From Domibacillus sp. DTU_2020_1001157_1_SI_ALB_TIR_016 (GTDB lineage Bacteria > Bacillota > Bacilli > Bacillales > Domibacillaceae), in NCBI RefSeq assembly GCF_032341995.1, contig NZ_CP135439.1, forward strand, positions 930,001 to 994,000: a stretch of DNA of 64,000 nucleotides, read 5' to 3'. Of the stretch, positions 43,701 through 52,237 are shown piece by piece; position 1 is the first letter of the stretch; every line of letters begins with the position of its first letter. Below the pieces are notes generated by a model that was not told the origin of the DNA, searched no databases, and was given only the letters and a program-made list of their open reading frames with translations. Position numbers and translations under genes: made by a program.

Positions 43701-45563
43701 TTATCTCATAATGCGTTTCCAGATCAGCTGGTGCGGGGCATAAGATTCCATAAAGCGAATGTTATCCCACTTGTTTTCGTATTTGTCTTTCCCGGTCCAT
43801 ACAGCAGCTGTGTAGCCTTCTGTCAACCCGACGAACCATAGGTCACGGTAGCTGTTTGTTGTACCGGTTTTCCCACCGATATACGACGTAGCAAAGTTCG
43901 CTTTTTTTCCGGTTCCATTTTTTACAACATTGGCCAGCATCGCTCGCATTTTGTAAGAAGTGGCCGTTGACCAGACTCGGACCGGCTCCTCGTCCCATGC
44001 AAACAGCGTATTGCCTTTAAAGTCCGTAACACGCTTGATCGCATGAGGTTTTGTATACGTGCCATCAATAAAGGATGTATAGGCGCTTGCCATTTCCAAT
44101 GTGGTCATCCCGTAATCAAAGCCGCCCAGTGCTGTTGCAGGAGCATTATGATCGGTTTCTGTTACTTTTTCAAATTCAAACTTATCCAGGTAGCTGTAAG
44201 CCCGTTCCATGCCTGTTTTTGTTAGAAGGCGCAGAGCGGCTGTATTATGCGACTTGGCCAGCGCTTCTTTGATAGGCACCATTCCATACTCTGTTTTACT
44301 GTAATTGGATGGGCAGTAGCCTTGATAGCAGTAATTATCCGCTGAAACCATGTCATTGATACCCGCTCCATATGTATCCAGATAAGGCGCATAATCGAGT
44401 AGCGGCTTAATCGTTGAACCCGGCTGGCGGTAACCTTGGAAAGCACGGTTAAAGTCTGTTTTCTGGAAGTCTTTTCCGCCTGACATCGCTACAATATCAT
44501 GAGATTGATTGCCGATCACGGCAGCAGATGCCTGGACTGATGAGCCGGCCAGCACGTTATTGACGGCATTTACTGCTTTTGATTGAATGTCCGGGTCAAG
44601 CGCTGTGTGAATAACAATACCGGACGCCAGTACTTCTGCGACGCGGTCGCTCAGCTTTTGCTGGATCGCTTCACGGGCGTCGCCCTCGGCGTTTAAAAGC
44701 TGCTGGTCAAAGCCTTCCGACTCTGAAATCAGCTCTCTGAATTCATGCATCACGTAAGTTGAGTAGTCTGGATATTTATCTAAACGATCCCGTACTTTTA
44801 ACGTGATTTTTTCACTTTTGATTTGTTCCGCTTCTTCGGGAGTAATAAATTCCTCGCGGGCCATAATATCAATCAGCCGTTCCTGACGCTTTTTCGTATT
44901 TTCAAAGTTTCTTTCAGGATCATAAAGAGTTGGATTGTTTGGGATAGCTGCAATAAAAGCCATCTGTGCTTTGGACAGCTTGTCCACCGGCTTTTGGAAG
45001 TAATACTGCGCAGCCGCTTCAACACCATATGTGTTGTGGTTGAAATAAATAACGTTTAAATATAAATCTAGTATTTCTTCTTTTTCTAGTTTTTTCTCGA
45101 TCTGATAGGAATACAGCACTTCGGCAATTTTCCGTGCCAACGTCCGGTCCTGTGTCAGATAAATATTGCGTGCCACCTGCTGGGTAATCGTACTGGCGCC
45201 TTGTTCAATTTCGTCTGACTGGGCGTTAACCATGAATGCACGAATCACAGCTGCCGCATCAATACCGGAATGCTCATAGAAATGCTTATCTTCCGACTGA
45301 AGAAAGAGTTCTTTTAGAAAAGAAGGGATTTTTTCCCCATCGACTACAATTCGGTTAGGCTGATATAACTCAACATAAATATTCCCGTTTGTGTCTTTTA
45401 TCTTGCTTGCCTGAGGCAGATCTACTTCGTTAATGACTATCTTTTCTTCTACGTAATCATCAAAATTTTGCACTTTTCCCGCTTCTGCATCCGCATAATA
45501 AAATGTTAAAACAGAGAGGGGGATGAGTAAAATGATGAGTACATATCCTAAAACCGTTCTCAT
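43701..45563 (-). CDS. pbpD: Class A penicillin-binding protein, PbpD-like
   Basis: A 620-residue bifunctional cell-wall synthase. A single N-terminal membrane anchor (about residues 5-27) is followed by the glycosyltransferase GT51 domain with the catalytic SEDKHFYEHSGID near residue 90 and GASTITQQVARN near 121. The transpeptidase domain has the active-site GSTIKP (SXXK, near residue 382), an SHN motif near 432 and KTGTTN near residue 568. Length and position near kapB match B. subtilis PbpD (PBP4, 624 residues). No C-terminal fibronectin or PASTA domain is present. Its own terminator follows. Confidence 0.9.
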   Translation of the reverse strand: MRTVLGYVLIILLIPLSVLTFYYADAEAGKVQNFDDYVEEKIVINEVDLPQASKIKDTNGNIYVELYQPNRIVVDGEKIPSFLKELFLQSEDKHFYEHSGIDAAAVIRAFMVNAQSDEIEQGASTITQQVARNIYLTQDRTLARKIAEVLYSYQIEKKLEKEEILDLYLNVIYFNHNTYGVEAAAQYYFQKPVDKLSKAQMAFIAAIPNNPTLYDPERNFENTKKRQERLIDIMAREEFITPEEAEQIKSEKITLKVRDRLDKYPDYSTYVMHEFRELISESEGFDQQLLNAEGDAREAIQQKLSDRVAEVLASGIVIHTALDPDIQSKAVNAVNNVLAGSSVQASAAVIGNQSHDIVAMSGGKDFQKTDFNRAFQGYRQPGSTIKPLLDYAPYLDTYGAGINDMVSADNYCYQGYCPSNYSKTEYGMVPIKEALAKSHNTAALRLLTKTGMERAYSYLDKFEFEKVTETDHNAPATALGGFDYGMTTLEMASAYTSFIDGTYTKPHAIKRVTDFKGNTLFAWDEEPVRVWSTATSYKMRAMLANVVKNGTGKKANFATSYIGGKTGTTNSYRDLWFVGLTEGYTAAVWTGKDKYENKWDNIRFMESYAPHQLIWKRIMR

Positions 45564-45657
45564 TCACTAACCGCCTTTTTCGAGGTTTAAACGTGCATAT
45601 GTACCATAATAAAGGAAATAACTTTGGAAATAAAGGGCTCTTCTTCACAAAAGTGGG

Positions 45658-46050
45658 CTATTTGAACGAAACTTTGTACATAAGTTCATATTCTTTTTTC
45701 ACAGACTGAAGTGCCTCGAGGCTGCGGGCAGAAAAAGCATTTTCCCGGTCTTTTAATCTTGTTTCAAGCTTGTGAACAGCAGCAATAAGAGATTCATTGT
45801 ACTCCAGGGGAGCTCCTTCGTAAGAGTGGACAGCTGATTCTGGAATATTCGCCTGCTCGTAATGCGCCAATGCTTTGCGCTCATGAAAAAACGGCACATC
45901 CGCTTCGTTTGGATTGTGCAGATCTCCCTGGGCAGGGTGACGTAAAACAGATGAGATTTTTACTGTATAGATACCAGGGCGGATGCCAGTAATCGTTCCA
46001 ATATATTTGCCTGATTTATAATGGGCTGTTACTAAATCACCAATGTTCAT
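45658..46050 (-). CDS. kapB: Kinase-associated protein B
   Basis: A 130-residue soluble protein matching B. subtilis KapB (128 residues). The first 50 residues form the small beta domain with IGDLVTAHYKSGKYIGTI, and HPAQGDLHNPNEADVPFFHERKAL near residues 38-60 is the most conserved stretch. The C-terminus is helical. KapB is needed for KinB-dependent phosphorylation of Spo0F during sporulation initiation. In spite of the old name lipoprotein, no signal peptide or lipobox is seen. AAGGAGGG precedes the ATG. It is followed by pbpD, as in B. subtilis; kapD is not present next to it. Confidence 0.9.
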   Translation of the reverse strand: MNIGDLVTAHYKSGKYIGTITGIRPGIYTVKISSVLRHPAQGDLHNPNEADVPFFHERKALAHYEQANIPESAVHSYEGAPLEYNESLIAAVHKLETRLKDRENAFSARSLEALQSVKKEYELMYKVSFK

Positions 46051-46117
46051 ATTTTCCCTCCTTAATGGATTATTGTATCAATATTCCTGTGTGAATGGAA
46101 ATAACATTATCGTACAG

Positions 46118-46146
46118 TTGGATTTATGAAAGTGTCCTGCTATAAT
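46118..46146 (+). promoter_or_regulatory. Strong sigma-A promoter before the small membrane-protein gene
   Basis: TTGGAT at 46118-46123 and TATAAT at 46141-46146 are spaced by 17 bases, with TG one base upstream of the -10. Confidence 0.8.
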
Positions 46147-46176
46147 AGACGGGAACAACGAATGGAGGCATGGCCT

Positions 46177-46386
46177 GTGTGGACGAATCTTTTGATCGGA
46201 TTTGGTAATTTTTTGTATTTCCCTGAAGACAAAAGCGAGTACATTCCAGCAGCCATCTCAATGAGTGTGTTTGTGCTGATGGCAATCGGCGCGTTTCTTC
46301 TAATTAAACGTATATCAAGAAAAGAAGAAGAGCGGACAAAGCATTTGGAAGAACAAATTCAAAGAGCCAACAAAACGAAGCGATAA
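46177..46386 (+). CDS. Small membrane protein, unknown (69 residues, GTG start)
   Basis: The GTG at 46177 follows GGAGG at 46164-46168 by 8 bases, so it is chosen over the ATGs at 46126 and 46162, which lie upstream or within that site. The protein starts MWTNLLIGFGNFLYFP, has a hydrophobic segment at about residues 26-44 and ends in a charged, glutamate- and lysine-rich tail that may form a short coiled coil. The excellent promoter 31 bases upstream supports it. No family is recognised. It lies directly before the preQ1 riboswitch of queCDE and may be read through into it. Confidence 0.72.
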   Translation: MWTNLLIGFGNFLYFPEDKSEYIPAAISMSVFVLMAIGAFLLIKRISRKEEERTKHLEEQIQRANKTKR

Positions 46387-46414
46387 GCGTTATCAATAAA
46401 TGAAAGAAGACATT

Positions 46415-46428
46415 CCGCCCCAGGGCGG
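46415..46428 (+). other. GC-rich hairpin abutting the preQ1 aptamer
   Basis: CCGCC and GGCGG pair around CCAG, ending one base before the aptamer P1 stem. Its role is unclear. Confidence 0.5.
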
Positions 46429-46429
46429 G

Positions 46430-46463
46430 AGAGGTTCGCGAATTCCCTCTATAAAAAACTAAG
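46430..46463 (+). promoter_or_regulatory. PreQ1 class I riboswitch aptamer upstream of queC
   Basis: The sequence AGAGGTTCGCGAATTCCCTCT followed by ATAAAAAACTAAGG matches the preQ1-I consensus: P1 AGAGG/CCTCT, loop, and the A-rich tail ending CTAA that forms the pseudoknot. It lies 79 bases before queC and is followed by an intrinsic terminator, so it controls the operon by premature termination when preQ1 is bound. Confidence 0.93.
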
Positions 46464-46464
46464 G

Positions 46465-46491
46465 AAAAAACCGGCAGATGACGGTTTTTTT
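46465..46491 (+). terminator. Riboswitch expression-platform terminator
   Basis: AAAAAACCG pairs with CGGTTTTTT around loop GCAGATGA, directly after the preQ1 aptamer. Confidence 0.88.
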
Positions 46492-46541
46492 CTCGTGTCT
46501 TCGCGTTCCATTTCTTTCGAATAAGAGAGAAGGAAGACTAT

Positions 46542-47207
46542 ATGTTAAAAAATGAAAAAGCCGTTGTTGTTTTCAGCGGCGGCCAGGACAGTACTACATG
46601 CTTGTTCTGGGCCAAACAAACCTTTAAAGATGTGATTGCAGTAACGTTTAATTACGGACAGCGGCATGATGCTGAGATTGAGGTGGCAAAAGAAATTGCC
46701 GCTGATTTAGGGGTGCCGCACCATGTGCTTGATATGGGATTGCTAAACCAGCTGGCACCGAGTGCATTGACTCGTTCTGATATCGATATTGAAATTAAAG
46801 AAGGGGAGCTTCCATCTACATTTGTAGAAGGACGCAATCTGCTGTTTCTTTCGTTTGCGGCGATTCTTGGAAAGCAGGCCGGAGCCCGTCACATTGTAAC
46901 AGGCGTGTGTGAAACAGATTTTAGCGGCTACCCAGATTGCCGTGATTCTTTTGTGAAATCATTGAATGTCACGCTTAACTTATCAATGGACCATGATTTT
47001 GTGATTCATACCCCGCTTATGTGGCTGGACAAAAAAGAAACATGGAAGCTTGCCGATGAACTGGGCGCTTTTGAATATGTGCGGGATCGGACGCTCACCT
47101 GCTATAACGGAATAAAGGGGTCGGGGTGCGGTGAATGCCCGGCATGCCGCCTGCGTCAAAACGGCCTTGATCAGTTTATAGAGGAAAAAGGAGGCGGCGT
47201 GCAATGA
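46542..47207 (+). CDS. queC: 7-cyano-7-deazaguanine synthase
   Basis: A 221-residue PP-loop ATPase that converts carboxy-deazaguanine to preQ0 in queuosine synthesis. The PP-loop [10 protein letters not shown] is at residues 12-21. The four-cysteine zinc site is C-terminal in [19 protein letters not shown]. It lies behind the preQ1 riboswitch. Its stop overlaps the queD start (ATGA), and queD overlaps queE, so queCDE is one operon. Here the operon ends after queE; queF, which completes preQ1 synthesis, is not adjacent. Confidence 0.96.
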   Translation: MLKNEKAVVVFSGGQDSTTCLFWAKQTFKDVIAVTFNYGQRHDAEIEVAKEIAADLGVPHHVLDMGLLNQLAPSALTRSDIDIEIKEGELPSTFVEGRNLLFLSFAAILGKQAGARHIVTGVCETDFSGYPDCRDSFVKSLNVTLNLSMDHDFVIHTPLMWLDKKETWKLADELGAFEYVRDRTLTCYNGIKGSGCGECPACRLRQNGLDQFIEEKGGGVQ

Positions 47208-47641
47208 TGCAGCAGATTTATCCAGCGCCAGCGCACGATTTCCGCTATGAATTAAACAAAGATTTTCATTTTGCCGCAGCGCACTATGTGCCGCACGAAG
47301 AAGCGGGAGCCTGCCGCAACATACATGGACATACCTACTTCGTCAACATTACGGTTGCTGGGGACCGGCTGAACGATTCGGGCTTTTTAGTGAATTTTCA
47401 GCTGATCAAGTCACTTGTACACAAACGTTTTGACCATACTCTTTTAAACGAAGATGGGCTTTTTTCCGAAGATCTTTCAGAACGCTTTCCCACAACGGAA
47501 GTGGTAGCCCGCACAATTTGGGAAGTGATCCAAAAAGAACTCGATCAAATGGCCAATAAGCCAAAATGCCTTCAGGTGTTTGTCCGTGAAACACCAACAA
47601 GCTATGTGGTTTTCCGTCCGAAAAAAGGTGATTTTGTATGA
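47204..47641 (+). CDS. queD: 6-carboxy-5,6,7,8-tetrahydropterin synthase
   Basis: A 145-residue QueD. Zinc histidines are in [11 protein letters not shown] near residue 22-32 and in NIHGHTYFV near 44-52; the catalytic cysteine is in [12 protein letters not shown]. The enzyme turns dihydroneopterin triphosphate into carboxytetrahydropterin, the step before QueE. Start ATG overlaps the queC stop; a second ATG follows immediately. Acts in the cytoplasm for queuosine tRNA modification. Confidence 0.95.
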   Translation: MMQQIYPAPAHDFRYELNKDFHFAAAHYVPHEEAGACRNIHGHTYFVNITVAGDRLNDSGFLVNFQLIKSLVHKRFDHTLLNEDGLFSEDLSERFPTTEVVARTIWEVIQKELDQMANKPKCLQVFVRETPTSYVVFRPKKGDFV

Positions 47642-48348
47642 TTCCTGTATTAGAGATTTTTGGTCCGACTGTTCAAGGGGAAGGAGCCGTCATTGGCCGC
47701 AAGACAATGTTCGTCCGGACGGCCGGCTGTGATTATCGCTGTTCCTGGTGTGACTCGGCTTTTACGTGGGATGGAAGTGCAAAAGACGAGATTCGTAAAA
47801 TGACACCGGAAGAAATTTGGGCAGAGCTTTGCAGTGTTGGAGGAAATACGTTTGATCATGTAACGATTTCAGGAGGCAATCCTGCACTTTTGCCGCATAT
47901 TGATGGGCTCCTTGAGCTGTTTAAAGAAAAAGGCATTATCTCTGCGCTTGAAACGCAGGGAACAAAGTATCAGCCCTGGTTTAAAGACATTGATGAACTG
48001 ACGATTTCGCCAAAGCCGCCGAGCTCTGGCATGGTAACGGACTTTGATAAGCTGGCTCATATTGTGACGCAGACAGCCGGCCAGTCTGTCAGCTTAAAAG
48101 TGGTTGTTTTCAATGAAGAAGATTTAGCTTATGCAAAGAGTGTGCATAAACGGTTTCCGGATGTGCCGTTTTACTTGCAGGTAGGCAACGACCGGCTTGA
48201 TGAAGAAGATGACAGCCGACTGCTTGCACACTTAGCAGGCCGGTACGAATGGCTGATTAACCTTGTTATGCCGGATGCTGATTTTAAACGAGTGCGGGTG
48301 CTTCCGCAGCTGCATACATTTGTGTGGGGAAACAAAAAGGGTGTATAA
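47638..48348 (+). CDS. queE: 7-carboxy-7-deazaguanine synthase
   Basis: A 236-residue radical SAM enzyme. The cluster motif CX3CX2C is in GCDYRCSWCDS near residue 31 (C31, C35, C38), and TVQGEGAVIGRKTMFVRTAGC precedes it. ISGGNPAL near residue 79 is the SAM-binding glycine-rich segment. It makes carboxy-deazaguanine from QueD's product. ATG overlaps the queD stop by four bases. A bidirectional terminator closes the operon before convergent patB. Confidence 0.95.
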   Translation: MIPVLEIFGPTVQGEGAVIGRKTMFVRTAGCDYRCSWCDSAFTWDGSAKDEIRKMTPEEIWAELCSVGGNTFDHVTISGGNPALLPHIDGLLELFKEKGIISALETQGTKYQPWFKDIDELTISPKPPSSGMVTDFDKLAHIVTQTAGQSVSLKVVVFNEEDLAYAKSVHKRFPDVPFYLQVGNDRLDEEDDSRLLAHLAGRYEWLINLVMPDADFKRVRVLPQLHTFVWGNKKGV

Positions 48349-48381
48349 AAAAGCCAGGCCGTTCTGCGGCCTGGCTTTTTT
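48347..48381. terminator. Bidirectional terminator between queE and patB
   Basis: An 11-bp stem, AAGCCAGGCCG with CGGCCTGGCTT, has A and T tracts on both sides. Confidence 0.94.
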
Positions 48382-48384
48382 CGA

Positions 48385-49554
48385 TTAAAGAGATTCTACG
48401 GCTCTTTTCATTCGTTCCATCGTTTCAGCCACAGCAGAGCGCGGGCAGGCGACATTAATCCGCATAAAGCCTTCTCCGCCTGGCCCGTACTTAGCACCGT
48501 TTCCAAGAGCCACGCCGTGCTTGAGAAAAAGATCCAGCAGCTCTTTGTCTGAAAGGCCAAGTGTTCGGCAGTCTACCCAAACGAGATAGCTTCCTTCCGG
48601 TTCCATAACAGAAAGAGCGGGAATATGTTCATCTGCATATTCTTTTACTAGCTGTACATTTCCATGAATATATTCCAACACTTCCTCGAGCCACTCATGG
48701 CCGTATCGATAAGCCGCTTCCATGCCGACAATGCCCATTTGATTCAGCGTAAACTGACCTTGTTTCGCAAACAGCGTCTGCAATTTCGTGCGAATGGTTT
48801 TATCCGGCACAATAAGAGCGGAAGCTTGCAGGCCGGCTAAGTTAAACGTTTTGCTTGGGGCGATAAGTGTAATCGTAAAAGCTGCATATTCTTCTTTCAG
48901 TGATGCAGCGGGAACGTGTTTACGAGGCGTACGTGTTAAATCAGAATGAATTTCATCTGAAACAAGGATAACGCCATGCTTTTCACACAGGTCCGCTGTT
49001 TTTGCTAACTCTTCCGCTGTCCAGACACGGCCGCCTGGATTATGAGGGGAACAGAGCACCATCATTTTTGCTTTTTCTTGAACCATTTTTTGTTCAAGAT
49101 CCGCGAAATCCATTTCGTAACGCCCGTCTTGAAGAAGCAGTTCATTGTACACAAGTGTGCGCCCGTTTCGCTGAATCATATCAAAAAATGGATTGTAAAC
49201 AGGCGGCTGCACAATCACCGCATCTCCTGGCTCGGTCAACGCTTCAACAGCTGCACCAATAGACGGAACCACACCATGATTAAACAGCAGCCATTCTTTT
49301 TTTATGGCCCAGCCATGCCGGTCTTGCATCCAGTTGACAATAGCCTCCCGCGTAGAGTCTGGTACAATCGTATAGCCGTACACGCCATGCTCCGCTGATT
49401 GTTTAATGGCTTCAATCACAACATCTGGCGCTTTAAAATCCATATCTGCCACCCACATCGGCAAGACATCTTCGCGGCCAAATACGGTTTTTAATCCGTC
49501 CCATTTTACCGCGTTTGTTCCGCGGCGCTCAATGACTTCATCAAATCTTGACAT
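48385..49554 (-). CDS. patB: MalY/PatB family aminotransferase (cystathionine beta-lyase type)
   Basis: A 389-residue fold-type I PLP enzyme of the MalY/PatB group. The N-terminal LPMWVADMDF motif is near residue 32, CSPHNPGGRVW near 164, and the PLP lysine is in IAPSKTFNLAGLQAS near residue 230. PatB of B. subtilis cleaves C-S bonds of cystathionine. The ATG at 49554 (MSRFDEVIERRG) follows AAGGAGAG; the upstream TTG at 49575 has no ribosome site. Synteny with yugE, alaR and alaT supports the name. It is divergent from yugE. Confidence 0.88.
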   Translation of the reverse strand: MSRFDEVIERRGTNAVKWDGLKTVFGREDVLPMWVADMDFKAPDVVIEAIKQSAEHGVYGYTIVPDSTREAIVNWMQDRHGWAIKKEWLLFNHGVVPSIGAAVEALTEPGDAVIVQPPVYNPFFDMIQRNGRTLVYNELLLQDGRYEMDFADLEQKMVQEKAKMMVLCSPHNPGGRVWTAEELAKTADLCEKHGVILVSDEIHSDLTRTPRKHVPAASLKEEYAAFTITLIAPSKTFNLAGLQASALIVPDKTIRTKLQTLFAKQGQFTLNQMGIVGMEAAYRYGHEWLEEVLEYIHGNVQLVKEYADEHIPALSVMEPEGSYLVWVDCRTLGLSDKELLDLFLKHGVALGNGAKYGPGGEGFMRINVACPRSAVAETMERMKRAVESL

Positions 49555-49606
49555 GCCTTTCACTCTCCTTGACAATAAACATACATCAAGTTGGAAGGTG
49601 ATACAA

Positions 49607-49870
49607 ATGAATGAAATTGCTCAATTAAACTTTGCGCTTGCAGACGTACTGCAGGCGTTTGACCCTTATAAAGCAGGAGAAGGATTTTACGATACAGAAA
49701 TGGCGGATGCGATTTATGCGGTTCACCAGGAGGACGATGCTGAAAAGCTGGCGGCAGAGATTCGCCGCATTTATGAGCATTCGTTTGATGCTCCCATGCC
49801 GGGAGGAGATCCTATTCATCTCGCAAAAAAACTGCTTTCTATTAAACAAACCGTTTCTTGCTCTTTGTGA
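49607..49870 (+). CDS. yugE: YugE, DUF1871 protein
   Basis: An 87-residue acidic helical protein of the DUF1871 family, of unknown role. The ATG at 49607 follows GGAAGGTG by 7 bases. The frame extends upstream to 49406 but that part is antisense to patB. Visible features are FDPYKAGEGFYDTEMADAIYAV near residues 16-37 and PGGDPIHLAKKLL near the C-terminus. It lies between patB and alaR exactly as B. subtilis yugE. No terminator is evident in the 103-base gap to alaR. Confidence 0.82.
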   Translation: MNEIAQLNFALADVLQAFDPYKAGEGFYDTEMADAIYAVHQEDDAEKLAAEIRRIYEHSFDAPMPGGDPIHLAKKLLSIKQTVSCSL

Positions 49871-49925
49871 AAAAAAACAAATATAATCGTATTTTTTAGT
49901 GAAGCACACAAATCGTTTCGTTTTT

Positions 49926-49934
49926 TGCTATAAT
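49926..49934 (+). promoter_or_regulatory. Extended -10 promoter of alaRT
   Basis: TGCTATAAT, a consensus extended -10, lies 40 bases before the alaR ATG. The -35 is weak. Confidence 0.65.
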
Positions 49935-49973
49935 GATCCATGTAGCTTTTGATATCGTTGAGGAGGATTCGTA

Positions 49974-50474
49974 ATGAAGCTGAATGAAAAAGAAGTGGAA
50001 ATTCTGGAAATTCTGCAAAAAGACGCACGGTTTGAGGCAGCGGACATTGCCAAAATGATCGGTACGTCAGAAACTGAAGTCGCGGAGACGATTCGCCGCC
50101 TGGAAGAAGAAAAGGTGATTGTTCACTACGCCACACTCGTTGACTGGGCGAAGATGGATAATTTCACAGGTGTAACGGCGATGATCGACGTGAAAGTCAC
50201 GCCGAAACGAGGTGTCGGTTTTGACGAAGTGGCAGAACGGATTTACCGCTTCAAAGAAGTCAGCTCCGTTTATTTAATGTCAGGGGTTTATGATTTATCG
50301 GTAACCGTTGAAGGGCAGTCCATGAATGAAATTGCCCGCTTTGTTTCCGAAAAATTATCTACGCTTGATTCAGTCGTTTCCACAACTACTCATTTTCAAT
50401 TGAAAAAATATAAGCATGATGGCAAGATTTATGCATCAAAGCGTGAAGATAACCGAATCGTGGTGTCGCCATAA
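49974..50474 (+). CDS. alaR: Lrp/AsnC-family transcriptional regulator AlaR
   Basis: A 166-residue Lrp-type regulator. The N-terminal helix-turn-helix spans about residues 8-55 (VEILEILQKDARFEAADIAK then TSETEVAETIRRLEEE), and the C-terminal RAM ligand-binding domain about 70-150 includes SVYLMSGVYDLSVTV. It is the likely activator or repressor of the downstream aminotransferase gene alaT, with which it shares one base (TAATG) at the junction. GAGGAGG precedes the ATG. Named by synteny with B. subtilis yugG (alaR). Confidence 0.9.
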   Translation: MKLNEKEVEILEILQKDARFEAADIAKMIGTSETEVAETIRRLEEEKVIVHYATLVDWAKMDNFTGVTAMIDVKVTPKRGVGFDEVAERIYRFKEVSSVYLMSGVYDLSVTVEGQSMNEIARFVSEKLSTLDSVVSTTTHFQLKKYKHDGKIYASKREDNRIVVSP

Positions 50475-51658
50475 TGACACTCACTAAAAAAAGTTATGTT
50501 GCAAAGTCTGTGGAAAAAATGCGCCCGTCCGGTATCCGGAAATTTTTTGACCTGGCTGCGACAATGGAAGGAGTTGTTTCTCTCGGTGTAGGGGAACCCG
50601 ACTTTGTCACTACATGGTCTGTGCGGGAAGCTGCTATCAATTCATTAGAGCGAGGCTTTACCTCTTATACCGCGAATGCCGGTTTAATAGAACTGCGGAC
50701 AGAGATCGCTCGTTATATGGCAGACCGGTTTCGAGTAAGTTATTCTCCGCAAGAAGAAGTGATTGTTACGGTAGGGGCAAGTCAGGCACTCGATATTGCG
50801 ATGCGTGCGATTATTGACCCGGGTGATGAAATCATTGTGGTAGAGCCTTGCTTTGTGTCTTACGCTCCCCTGGTAGAGTTAACAGGCGGTCATGCTGTAA
50901 CGATTGGCACAACTGGAGAGACCGGCTTTAAACTGCAGCCGGAGCAGCTTGAAGCAGCGATTACCCCGAAAACGAAAGCCGTTTTGCTTTGCTATCCAAA
51001 TAACCCGACCGGCACACAGCTGGACCGGGAGGATCTTGAAGCGATCGCTTCGATTGTGAAAAAACACGATTTGCTTGTAATTGCGGATGAAATATACGCA
51101 GAGCTGGCATACGACCAGTCACACACATCGATCGCATCACTTAGCGGAATGCGAGAACGGACGATTTTAATTAACGGCTTTTCCAAAGGATTTGCCATGA
51201 CCGGCTGGCGGCTTGGCTTTACGTGCGCGCCCGAAGAAGTCTCACGGGCCATGTTGAAAATTCATCAATATACGATGATGTGTGCTTCTACACCCGCACA
51301 GTATGCAGCCGTCGAAGCCTTGCAGAACGGAATGACGGACGTGGAAAGCATGAAAAAAGATTACCGGCAGCGTCGTAATTACATGGTGCAGTCGTTTAAA
51401 GAAATCGGCCTTGACTGCCATTTGCCGGGCGGTGCTTTTTACGTGTTTCCATCCATTCAATCAACAGGTTTAACTTCTGAACAGTTTGCCGAAGGGCTGC
51501 TGCTTGAAGAAAAAGTCGCTGTAGTGCCGGGCTCCGTGTTCGGTAAGGGAGGGGAAGGGTACATTCGTTGTTCCTATGCATCCTCTATGAGCCAGCTGCA
51601 GGAAGCCATCAAACGAATTAGCCGCTTTTTAGAGAAGCAGAAAAGAAGTGCCGTGTAA
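50474..51658 (+). CDS. alaT: Alanine/aspartate-type aminotransferase AlaT
   Basis: A 394-residue class I PLP aminotransferase. The substrate region SLGVGEPDFVT is near residue 36, CYPNNPTGT near 173 and the PLP lysine is in INGFSKGFAMTGWRLGF near residue 238. GEGYIRCSYA near 363 provides the C-terminal arginine. It overlaps the alaR stop by one base, forming a regulator-enzyme pair. B. subtilis AlaT (YugH) is thought to make alanine from pyruvate. A terminator overlaps the stop codon. Confidence 0.9.
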   Translation: MTLTKKSYVAKSVEKMRPSGIRKFFDLAATMEGVVSLGVGEPDFVTTWSVREAAINSLERGFTSYTANAGLIELRTEIARYMADRFRVSYSPQEEVIVTVGASQALDIAMRAIIDPGDEIIVVEPCFVSYAPLVELTGGHAVTIGTTGETGFKLQPEQLEAAITPKTKAVLLCYPNNPTGTQLDREDLEAIASIVKKHDLLVIADEIYAELAYDQSHTSIASLSGMRERTILINGFSKGFAMTGWRLGFTCAPEEVSRAMLKIHQYTMMCASTPAQYAAVEALQNGMTDVESMKKDYRQRRNYMVQSFKEIGLDCHLPGGAFYVFPSIQSTGLTSEQFAEGLLLEEKVAVVPGSVFGKGGEGYIRCSYASSMSQLQEAIKRISRFLEKQKRSAV

Positions 51659-51677
51659 ACGGCGCTTCTTTTTTTGT
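51641..51677 (+). terminator. Terminator after alaT
   Basis: AAGAAGTGCCGT pairs with ACGGCGCTTCTT with one G-U, followed by a seven-T tract; it includes the alaT stop. Confidence 0.9.
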
Positions 51678-51715
51678 TAAAAAACCGGTAGATAATGTTA
51701 TGTCAATCAAAAGTG

Positions 51716-51724
51716 TGATATAAT
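51716..51724 (+). promoter_or_regulatory. Extended -10 promoter of yugI
   Basis: TGATATAAT is an extended -10 element 48 bases before yugI. Confidence 0.6.
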
Positions 51725-51771
51725 ATCGCGACGCATAAAACAAGAAACCACAAAAAAACTGGAGAGATTTG

Positions 51772-52137
51772 ATGGAACCAAAATTTGAACCGGGACAAAT
51801 TGTGACCGGGAAAATTACCGGCATCCAGCCATATGGTGCATTTGTAGCGCTGGATCATGGCCGTCAGGGACTTGTCCACATTTCGGAAATTACCCATGGA
51901 TTTGTCCGTGATGTCCATGATTATTTAACGGTGGGCGATGAAATTACGGTAAAAGTGCTATCGGTAAATGAGGACGAAAGCAAGATCAGCTTGTCGATCC
52001 GGGCAACAGACGAAGGAGGCCGAAACCATCGGCGCGGTATTCGTATTGATGATGACGGAGACGGTTTTCATCCACTTCAGGACAAGCTGCAGGAGTGGAT
52101 CGAGCAATCGATGAAAGAAGAACGAAAAAAAGGGTGA
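51772..52137 (+). CDS. yugI: S1-domain RNA-binding general stress protein YugI
   Basis: A 121-residue protein with one S1 RNA-binding domain at about residues 1-75. The typical S1 features GQIVTGKITGIQPYGAFVAL and GLVHISEI are visible. The C-terminal tail is charged, mixed basic and acidic. Homologues bind RNA or ribosomes and are stress-linked (B. subtilis YugI; CvfD in streptococci). ATG 51772 follows GGAGAG at 51761. The gene lies after alaT with its own extended -10 promoter. Function in translation control is inferred from the family. Confidence 0.88.
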   Translation: MEPKFEPGQIVTGKITGIQPYGAFVALDHGRQGLVHISEITHGFVRDVHDYLTVGDEITVKVLSVNEDESKISLSIRATDEGGRNHRRGIRIDDDGDGFHPLQDKLQEWIEQSMKEERKKG

Positions 52138-52145
52138 CGGATTGC

Positions 52146-52175
52146 TTGCGAATCGTCCTTGCACCGGCGTAAAAT
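52146..52175 (+). promoter_or_regulatory. Possible sigma-A promoter of the glutamate dehydrogenase gene
   Basis: TTGCGA at 52146-52151 and TAAAAT at 52170-52175 are spaced by 18 bases. Confidence 0.5.
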
Positions 52176-52237
52176 GAAAATGAAAACGGAAGCAAAAAGC
52201 AAGATTGAAAAAATGAGAATAAAAGAGGCGAAGGTAC

